A stretch of 6,404 nucleotides of DNA from a bacterium UBP2_UBA4780 (GTDB lineage: Bacteria; Edwardsbacteria; AC1; EtOH8). Every line of letters starts with the position of its first letter. Position 1 is the stretch's first letter. The stretch lies in assembly GCA_002403115.1 (NCBI GenBank), contig DHHE01000167.1, positions 1 to 6,404 of the forward strand, given 5' to 3'. The notes under the pieces were generated by a model. It did no database searches, was not told where the DNA came from, and saw only the letters and a program-made list of their open reading frames with translations. Position numbers and translations under genes: made by a program. Positions 1-4,793 of this stretch are shown here, in pieces.

Positions 1-1002
1 GGGCTCCAGCTTCTTCCCGAAGAACCCCTCCAGGCCGTTTCGGTCGTCGGGCAGCTCCTTGGCCCAGGCCCCGGCCGCGTCCCCGGCCGTCCGCAGCAGG
101 GCCTTGAGGGTGACGTCCCGGGTGGCCATGTAGCGCTTGTTGTCGCCCCAGGCCTCGCCGAAGGCAGCCTTGGCGCCCCTGAGGAAGTCGCGCAGGAACC
201 GGTAGCCGGCGTCGCGGCTCCGGCCCCGGCCGTCCGTAATCAGGGGCTGGACCTCCTTCCTGGCGATCAAACGGTGGACCTCGCCGAACAGCTGGGCCTG
301 GTTTATCCACATCTCCCGTCCCGAGCGCCCGCCCAGCATGTTGATGTGATAGCGCAGCGGGGAATCGCCCTCCTCGTAGAGCGACCGGACCAGTCCGGCG
401 GCGTACTTCTTGTCGGGGTCGGTGCCCCAGGTTATCCTCTCGTAGAGGTCCACCAGGTGCGACTTGTTTATCTTGGTGTGGGTGGAGTTGATGATGACGA
501 ACATCTCGGTGGCGAACTCGGCCGCCTTGCCGTCGAAGATGACGCAGGGCACCTCGATCTTGCGGTCGGCGTCCTTCTCCCCCAGGTAGAAGTGCAGCCC
601 GGCCAGCCGGTGCTGCCCGTCTATCACCAGGAACCTCTCCTGGGGCTCCTCCAGCTCCCCGGTGCGCTCGTAGCCCTTGAACGGCTTGAATTCCAGCTCC
701 TCCGGGGTGTACAGCAGCACCGCCCCCGGGATCACCGGCTGCTGGGCCTCCATCCGGTAGAACTCGCGTATCTGTCGAACCTTGCGGCGGTTCAGCTCCC
801 GCTGGAAGGCCCCGGAGGACCTCTCGATCTGGGCGAAGAACTCCTCGGCCCCCTCCCCTCCCTCGCCGGATTCGCCGCCCACCTGCTCGCCGCGCTCCCC
901 GTAGAAACGGGACATGAACCTTACCTTCTCCAGCAGGTCCCCGGCCGGGTAGCTGACGAAGTAGAACTCGGCCTCCTTCTGCCTCATGCGAAGCGCCAGC
1001 AT
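1..1002 (-). CDS. DGQHR domain protein, partial (3' end beyond window)
   Basis: The reading frame is open from an ATG at 1002-1000 to the window edge, giving 334 codons with no stop, so the C-terminus is missing. The start is supported by AAGGAGG at 1015-1009, 6 nt upstream. The signature is VIDGQHRLAGL at residues 126-136, with DGQHR at 128-132. It is followed by a conserved-looking IINSTHTKINKSHLVDLY segment (170-187), as in other DGQHR proteins, where an Asn/Thr-rich stretch follows the core. A Gly/Glu-rich low-complexity stretch lies at residues 38-54. No signal peptide or membrane segment is seen, so it is probably cytoplasmic. The family includes DndB, a DNA-binding regulator in phosphorothioation loci, and many standalone proteins of unknown role with distant resemblance to ParB/Srx-like folds. 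No dnd partner is visible, so no specific function is claimed. Family assignment is firm; role is unknown. Confidence 0.88.
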   Translation of the reverse strand, partial: MLALRMRQKEAEFYFVSYPAGDLLEKVRFMSRFYGERGEQVGGESGEGGEGAEEFFAQIERSSGAFQRELNRRKVRQIREFYRMEAQQPVIPGAVLLYTPEELEFKPFKGYERTGELEEPQERFLVIDGQHRLAGLHFYLGEKDADRKIEVPCVIFDGKAAEFATEMFVIINSTHTKINKSHLVDLYERITWGTDPDKKYAAGLVRSLYEEGDSPLRYHINMLGGRSGREMWINQAQLFGEVHRLIARKEVQPLITDGRGRSRDAGYRFLRDFLRGAKAAFGEAWGDNKRYMATRDVTLKALLRTAGDAAGAWAKELPDDRNGLEGFFGKKLEP

Positions 1003-1008
1003 GGTCTG

Positions 1009-1046
1009 CCTCCTTTATCTATATTTTATGAATGGCTAACTGTCAT
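1009..1046 (-). promoter_or_regulatory. Possible promoter and RBS of the DGQHR gene
   Basis: This is an A/T-rich patch in GC-rich surroundings, directly before the DGQHR gene. On the minus strand ATGACA (1046-1041) and TATAGA (1023-1018) are separated by 17 nt and resemble -35 and -10 elements. Transcription from them would begin inside the AAGGAGG ribosome site (1015-1009), which argues against this exact pair. TAAAAT at 1028-1023 is an alternative -10 but lacks a good -35. The ribosome site itself is convincing; the promoter is a guess. The ATGACA box is also the edge of the degenerate repeat copy. Confidence 0.25.
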
Positions 1047-1126
1047 ACCGTAAAGTCTCAGTGCCCAGGCTGGCTGATACGCGGCCATGAGCTGGACCAG
1101 CATGAAAGCGGGCGAAGGGCATGACA
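1041..1126. repeat. Possible degenerate third copy of the 100-nt repeat
   Basis: TGTCATAC at 1041-1048 lies 98 nt before the start of copy 1 and is followed by AAAG (1052-1055), TGCCC and CTGA in the same order as in copy 1. A matching inverted element ATGACA occurs at 1121-1126. The middle does not align well by eye, so this is either a decayed copy or a partial match. Confidence 0.35.
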
Positions 1127-1138
1127 ACCTATTTACCC

Positions 1139-1233
1139 TGTCATACTGAGAAAGCCCCCTGCCCTGCAAGCTGAAGTATGACAGGCGTCACCCGTTCAAC
1201 CTGTCGGGCATGGAGCCCCCCTCAGGGTGACAG
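1139..1233. repeat. 95-nt hairpin-forming tandem repeat, copy 1
   Basis: This unit recurs exactly 100 nt later with five substitutions in 95 nt (at 1145, 1152, 1153, 1159 and 1200). It begins TGTCATACTGAG and ends CTCAGGGTGACAG, so its ends are imperfect inverted repeats. Two internal hairpins are visible. Stem A pairs CCTGTCATACT (1137-1147) perfectly with AGTATGACAGG (1175-1185). Stem B pairs CCTGTC (1200-1205) with GACAGG (1229-1234). It has no coding potential that I can support. It looks like a small non-autonomous, MITE- or REP-like intergenic repeat; no transposase or target-site duplication is visible. Confidence 0.85.
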
Positions 1234-1238
1234 GCAGA

Positions 1239-1333
1239 TGTCATGCTGAGATTGCCCCTTGCCCTGCAAGCTGAAGTATGACAGGCGTCACCCGTTCAAT
1301 CTGTCGGGCATGGAGCCCCCCTCAGGGTGACAG
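1239..1333. repeat. 95-nt hairpin-forming tandem repeat, copy 2
   Basis: This is the second copy, 90 of 95 positions identical to copy 1, after a 5-nt spacer (1234-1238). Stem A survives as TGTCATGCT (1239-1247) against AGTATGACA (1275-1283), the A-to-G change at 1245 leaving a G-T wobble. Stem B becomes TCTGTC (1300-1305) against GACAGA (1329-1334), a paired exchange relative to copy 1. Preserved pairing suggests the folded form of the DNA or RNA matters, though two copies are a small sample. Confidence 0.85.
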
Positions 1334-1364
1334 AGGAATAGCATACCATCCACCCCCGACGGAA

Positions 1365-1387
1365 ATGCCGCCCCTGCGGGGCGGCAT
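1365..1387 (-). terminator. Strong hairpin downstream of pilT, probable terminator
   Basis: A perfect 10-bp stem, ATGCCGCCCC with GGGGCGGCAT and a 3-nt loop, lies about 38 nt after the pilT stop on the minus strand. The tail that follows is only TT and then CCG, so it is not a textbook rho-independent terminator with a long U tract. Position at the end of the two-gene unit supports a termination or mRNA-stabilising role. Confidence 0.5.
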
Positions 1388-1390
1388 CGC

Positions 1391-1409
1391 GCCAGGCGGC
1401 CTGGCCGCC
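1391..1409 (-). terminator. Second GC-rich hairpin between the pilT stop and the main hairpin
   Basis: GGCGGC (1395-1400) pairs with GCCGCC (1404-1409) around a 3-nt loop. An overlapping alternative pairs GCCAGG (1391-1396) with CCTGGC (1400-1405). There is no U tract. It may act with the neighbouring hairpin as a 3' end structure; alone it is weak evidence for termination. Confidence 0.35.
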
Positions 1410-1425
1410 CCCATGGCCTGCGGTT

Positions 1426-2952
1426 TTACTTGACCTCCTCCAAAAAGGCGGTGCTGTGCCCATCGCGCTTGAGCTGGTTGACCATGTCCAGCTTGTCCAT
1501 CGACTTGATGTAGGCCTCCTTGGCCTCCACCAGCTTCTTGTTGACCAGGTCCATCAGGGCGTCGTTCAAAAGCAGCATCCCCATCCTGCGGTTGGTCTGG
1601 ATGATGGACGGCAGCTGGAAGGTCTTGGCCTCGCGGATGAGGTTGGAGACCGCCGGGATGCCCAGCAGCACCTCCAGGGCGGCCACCCGGCCGCCGCCGA
1701 TCTTCTTGCACAGCGTCTGTGAGATGACGCCCTTGAGCGACTCGGAGAGCATGATCCGGATCTGCTCCTGGCGGTCCGGGGGGAACTGCTCGATCACCCG
1801 GTCGACGGTCGAGGCCGCGGTCGAGGTGTGCAGGGTGCCGAACACCAGGTGGCCGGTCTCGGCCGTCTCGATGGCGATGGAGATGGTCTCCAGGTCGCGC
1901 ATCTCGCCCACCAGCACCACGTCCGGGTCCTCGCGCAGGGCCGCCCGCAGCGCGTTCTTGAAGCTCATGGTGTGGGCCCCCACCTCCCTCTGGTTGATCA
2001 GCGACTTCTTGTTGTCGTGGACGAACTCGATGGGGTCCTCCAGGGTGATGAGGTGGCACTCCCGGGTGCGGTTGATCATGTCCACCAGGGCGCACAAGGT
2101 GGTGGACTTGCCCGATCCGGTGGGCCCGGTCACCAGCACCAGGCCCTTGTTCAGGTAGCAAAGATTCTGGATGGCCTGGGACAGCTTCAGGTCCTCGACG
2201 GTGATGGTCTTGGAGGGGATCACCCGGAAGACGCCGCCCATGCCCTTCCGGTCCAGGAAGATGTTGACCCGGAACCGGGCCAGCCCCGGTATCTCGTAGG
2301 CCAGGTCGGTGTCGAAGTCGTCCTCGAACTCCTTGCGGTGGCGCTCCGGCATGATCTCCAGCAGCAGGCGCTCGGCCTCGGCCGGCTTGGTGACCGGCTG
2401 GTCGGTCATCTTGCGGATGTCCCCGTCGATGCGGAAGATGGGGTGCTCGTTGGAGGAGAGGTGGAGGTCGGAGCCCTTCTTCTCCACCAGCAGCTTCAGC
2501 AGCTTGTCGATCTCGGCCTCGCGGTACTGGGTGGCGAACCGGCCCTGCCCCCAGCCGGCGGACTGCGCCGGGGCCGTGTCGGGCTTGTCGCCCGCTTGAT
2601 CCCGGGAAGGGGCGGGTTTGGCCTCCCTGGCCGCCTCGGCTTTGGGGGCCCCGGCCAGGGTGAAGGCCGCCCGGATGCCGGAGCCCTCCATGGTCACCGT
2701 GCCGTTGAAATCGCCGGTACCCGGCAGGCTGTAGGCGAAGTCCACCGAGGGCTCCATCATCAGCTTCTCCCGCAGCTGCTCGGGCATCACCTCGGAGAGG
2801 TAGGCCATCACCTCCTGGCTGGTGAATTTCTGCTTGGAGACGTTCTGCACCGCCCCGCCTATGTTGAATTGGGGCTCCCGGTCGTTCTGGATTACGAACT
2901 CGGCGGCCCGGTAGTCGATCATCGCCTTGAAAAAGCTGTCGAGGCTGGCCAT
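1426..2952 (-). CDS. pilT: PilT-like type IV pilus retraction ATPase with an extra N-terminal domain
   Basis: A hexameric cytoplasmic ATPase expected to power type IV pilus retraction and twitching. At 508 aa it is longer than the roughly 340-370 aa usual for PilT. Residues 146-246 are the normal PilT N-terminal domain (GSDLHL at 160-165). The RecA-like core has Walker A GPTGSGKST (276-284), the Asp box TLEDPIEF (303-310), Walker B with VVLVGEMRD (345-353) and the His box TGHLVFGTLHT (366-376). The PilT-specific motif appears as AVSNLIREAK (434-443), with Ser where Arg is usual. Residues 17-99 are a diverged second copy of the N-terminal domain, joined by an Ala/Pro/Lys/Glu-rich linker (about 100-140). 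Start at 2952 is supported by GGAG 7 nt upstream. It lies 3 nt after the 156-aa gene, so they are co-transcribed. No other pil genes are visible. PilU-type or regulatory use of the ATPase is possible; the ATPase family itself is certain. Confidence 0.95.
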   Translation of the reverse strand: MASLDSFFKAMIDYRAAEFVIQNDREPQFNIGGAVQNVSKQKFTSQEVMAYLSEVMPEQLREKLMMEPSVDFAYSLPGTGDFNGTVTMEGSGIRAAFTLAGAPKAEAAREAKPAPSRDQAGDKPDTAPAQSAGWGQGRFATQYREAEIDKLLKLLVEKKGSDLHLSSNEHPIFRIDGDIRKMTDQPVTKPAEAERLLLEIMPERHRKEFEDDFDTDLAYEIPGLARFRVNIFLDRKGMGGVFRVIPSKTITVEDLKLSQAIQNLCYLNKGLVLVTGPTGSGKSTTLCALVDMINRTRECHLITLEDPIEFVHDNKKSLINQREVGAHTMSFKNALRAALREDPDVVLVGEMRDLETISIAIETAETGHLVFGTLHTSTAASTVDRVIEQFPPDRQEQIRIMLSESLKGVISQTLCKKIGGGRVAALEVLLGIPAVSNLIREAKTFQLPSIIQTNRRMGMLLLNDALMDLVNKKLVEAKEAYIKSMDKLDMVNQLKRDGHSTAFLEEVK

Positions 2953-2955
2953 CTG

Positions 2956-3426
2956 CTATCTCCCCGGTTTGACGTGGCTGATGTGTTTGCGGTTGACGAT
3001 ATGGGTGGCCCGGTCGTCCCTGAGGGCGAAGAAGCGTTCGGAGTTGTTCAGGAAATCGATGAGCCGCGACTTGGCCGGAGGCAGCTCCACCAGGGCCCGG
3101 CCGGCCAGGGTGAACCCGTCCTGGAAGGTCAGGGCCATCTCCTCCTCCTTGGCCAGGGAGGCGGCCGCCTGGTCCTCCTCGTATTCCCCGGCCGAGGCCA
3201 CCTCCACCTCGATGATCCGCTCCTTGTTGATCATCCTCACCGGCGGCTGGCCGTCCACCTTGAGGACGAAGAACGGCTCCGGCTCGTTCATCAGGTCCAG
3301 CACCGTCTCCCGTCCCACGTGGCCTTTGGCCATCAGGGCCAGGAACAGGTGCCCCCGCACCACCTCCTGCCCCGGAAAGCGGATGGCCACCTCCACCGTC
3401 CTGCGTTCGACCGCCAGCTCCTGCAT
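2956..3426 (-). CDS. Unrecognised 156-aa protein with a duplicated domain, paired with pilT
   Basis: I do not recognise this family with confidence; DUF6812-like domains are a loose possibility from memory. The protein has two related halves. Residues 44-55 (DLMNEPEPFFVL) match 124-135 (DFLNNSERFFAL), and residues 65-74 (MINKERIIEV) match 143-152 (IVNRKHISHV). Each half appears to be a small beta-rich unit ending in an Asn-basic-x-x-Ile-x-x-Val strand. An acidic stretch joins them (about 79-97). There is no signal peptide, membrane segment or Cys motif, so it is likely cytoplasmic. The ATG at 3426 has GGAG 6 nt upstream. Its stop is 3 nt before the pilT start, so it probably works with, or regulates, the ATPase; this is inference from the arrangement. 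Confidence 0.85.
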   Translation of the reverse strand: MQELAVERRTVEVAIRFPGQEVVRGHLFLALMAKGHVGRETVLDLMNEPEPFFVLKVDGQPPVRMINKERIIEVEVASAGEYEEDQAAASLAKEEEMALTFQDGFTLAGRALVELPPAKSRLIDFLNNSERFFALRDDRATHIVNRKHISHVKPGR

Positions 3427-3560
3427 GCTGTTCTCCGCTCCTTTTCTTGTTAGGAAACCATGAACCCCGGGAAACCGGAATACCTGCTAAAAGCGACTCG
3501 AAACACGGAACACGCAACTTCAAACTTGGAACATCGGGTCCGCAACCCTGCCCGGCATCA
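3427..3560 (-). other. Intergenic leader region before the 156-aa protein and pilT unit
   Basis: These 134 nt separate the diiron protein gene from the pilT unit and should hold the promoter for the latter if it has its own. I see no convincing -35/-10 pair. The ribosome site for the 156-aa gene lies at the low-coordinate end. The notable content is the run of 7-nt repeats listed separately. No good terminator hairpin follows the diiron gene stop, so read-through from upstream is possible. Confidence 0.4.
3499..3533 (-). repeat. Degenerate 7-nt tandem repeat, five units
   Basis: On the plus strand the units are CGAAACA, CGGAACA, CGCAACT, TCAAACT and TGGAACA, consensus YGRAACW, uninterrupted over 35 nt. 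A sixth, poorer unit AGCGACT (3492-3498) may precede them. The period is clear by eye although each unit differs. It lies in the leader of the pilT unit, not in a coding frame, so codon constraint does not explain it. Confidence 0.6.
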
Positions 3561-4094
3561 CTAAGAGTTCATCCAGTTCCAGGTCTGGCTCTCGGAGCGC
3601 TCCAGCCAGTCGCCGTTGTCGGTCAGGTAGGCGTAGACGTTGGACAGGGCCTCGTGGTGCTTGGCCTCCTCCCGGGACAGCTGCCGGAAGAACTCCTTCT
3701 CCGGCCCCTCCTCGGCCTCCCGGGCCAGCTTGTCGTACATCCGGTAGCTGTACCACTCCATGTCCATGGCGATCTTCATTCCGGCCGCGTTGTCCAGCCT
3801 GGGGCGCCCGCCCTCCTTGACCAGCCTGGTGAAGAGCTTCCTGACCTCGGCCTCCAGGAAGCCGATCCGTTTTTTCTCCGGCACCGGCCAGGGCTTTCCC
3901 CGGCTGACGGCCGCGTGGATCTCGTTTATCCGGCCGATGTGCTCCACCTCCTGCATGGCCAGGTGGTCGAAAAGGCGCTGGGCCAGAACGTTCCCTGTCT
4001 TCCGCGACATCCGCAGGTAGAAGGCGCTGCCCTTGTGCTCCAGCTTGAGGGCCGCCCTCAGGGCCTTGGGCATGGCGGGCTTCGTTTTCATCAT
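3561..4094 (-). CDS. Ferritin-like diiron protein, rubrerythrin type without a rubredoxin domain
   Basis: A four-helix-bundle protein expected to bind a diiron centre in the cytoplasm. In rubrerythrins this site reduces hydrogen peroxide, and related proteins store or handle iron. The two helix pairs each carry the expected ligands: Glu19 with E49-x-x-H52, then Glu113 with E143-x-x-H146. The protein ends soon after the fourth helix at 177 aa. It has no CxxC pair, so the electron-donating rubredoxin domain of classical rubrerythrin is absent and a separate donor would be needed. The first two codons are both Met. The first (4094) has no good ribosome site, and a weak GAG lies 6 nt before the second (4091), so the true start may be the second. 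It follows the lipoprotein gene by 36 nt and ends in tandem in-frame stops TAG TGA. Exact substrate cannot be read from sequence. Confidence 0.88.
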   Translation of the reverse strand: MMKTKPAMPKALRAALKLEHKGSAFYLRMSRKTGNVLAQRLFDHLAMQEVEHIGRINEIHAAVSRGKPWPVPEKKRIGFLEAEVRKLFTRLVKEGGRPRLDNAAGMKIAMDMEWYSYRMYDKLAREAEEGPEKEFFRQLSREEAKHHEALSNVYAYLTDNGDWLERSESQTWNWMNS

Positions 4095-4130
4095 TTACTC
4101 TATATTAGTGTAGCGTAATGTGGAACTTCG

Positions 4131-4781
4131 TCACTTGTACGTCATCGACAGCCTCTCGATCTCCACCAGCAGGGCCGCCTGGTTCTCGGCCAGCGAGAAG
4201 TCGGCGCCCACGGTCACCGATGCGTCGAGCTTCATGACCTGGGCCAGCGACTCGGAGAAGCGCCCCATGACGAAGTACTCCTCGGCCAGCAGCACCCGCA
4301 GGTCGCGCCAGTCCATCAGGTAGTCCCAGGACATGACGTAGCGCTGCCCCAGGGACCACAGGCTGTCGGCCGCCAGCACCGTCGAGTCCCGGGCCGCCGC
4401 CTGCGGGGACGAGTCCATGGCCGCGTAGGTGAAGGCCAGCCCGGCCCTCAGGCTGTTGTTGGCGGGCGCCCCGGCCAGGCCGGCGTTGAAGGCCGAGAGG
4501 GCCCCAGGCCGGTCGCCCAATATTCCCAGGCACCAGCCCTTGCCGTTGAGGGCGTCGGTATGGCCGGCGCTCCGGGAGAGGACCTGGTTGAAGTAGCCGA
4601 GCGCGCTGGAGAAACTGCCCTGGCGGAACGCGCTCCAGGCACTGTTCATCAGGTCGTCTAGCGACGGCTCCGGCTCGGTGGCCTTCTTGGCACAGCCGGC
4701 CAGCATCAGGACCACGACTGTCATGGTCGTCAGGCTCAGAGCCAGCAGCCGAATTTTGTTTTCGAATTTCGTTTTCCGCAT
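4131..4781 (-). CDS. TPR-type lipoprotein
   Basis: An envelope-anchored protein of 216 aa. A basic N-terminus and hydrophobic segment (about 11-28) end in the lipobox LAGC with acylated Cys30. Ala at the next position favours the outer membrane under the usual +2 rule, if that rule applies in this lineage. A short Pro/Glu linker leads into two helical repeats of TPR type, about residues 41-74 (AWSAFRQGSFSSALGYFNQV) and 75-108 (ALNGKGWCLGILGDRPGALS), followed by less regular helices to the end. TPR domains mediate protein-protein contact. The start at 4781 has AGGAGG 8 nt upstream. It lies 12 nt after the peptidase gene and is surely co-transcribed with it, so a role as partner or assembly factor for the secreted peptidase is plausible but unproven. 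Confidence 0.85.
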   Translation of the reverse strand: MRKTKFENKIRLLALSLTTMTVVVLMLAGCAKKATEPEPSLDDLMNSAWSAFRQGSFSSALGYFNQVLSRSAGHTDALNGKGWCLGILGDRPGALSAFNAGLAGAPANNSLRAGLAFTYAAMDSSPQAAARDSTVLAADSLWSLGQRYVMSWDYLMDWRDLRVLLAEEYFVMGRFSESLAQVMKLDASVTVGADFSLAENQAALLVEIERLSMTYK

Positions 4782-4793
4782 TTTCGTTCCCTC

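Noticed and set aside
274..1053. A 259-codon plus-strand open frame
   Set aside because: It is antisense to the DGQHR gene, which has a proper ribosome site and the diagnostic motif; the plus-strand product has no family features.
1139..1333. CRISPR array
   Set aside because: There are only two units, each 95 nt, separated by 5 nt; there are no spacers of normal length and no cas genes.
1828..3453. A 541-codon plus-strand open frame opposite pilT and the 156-aa gene
   Set aside because: It is the antisense shadow of codon-biased genes, with Leu/Val/Gly/His repetition and no recognisable domain.
1322..3523. A 733-codon open frame on the minus strand spanning the pilT unit
   Set aside because: Its product is dominated by Gly, Arg, Pro and Gln, has no domain, and overlaps two clearly genuine genes in another frame. 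High GC content removes stop codons from this frame.
3536..3560. Terminator after the diiron protein gene
   Set aside because: Only a 4-bp GGGT/ACCC stem with no U tract could be drawn.
4095..4130. Separate promoter for the diiron protein gene
   Set aside because: TAATAT is present just before the start codon, but no -35 at proper spacing was found and transcription would begin at or past the start codon.
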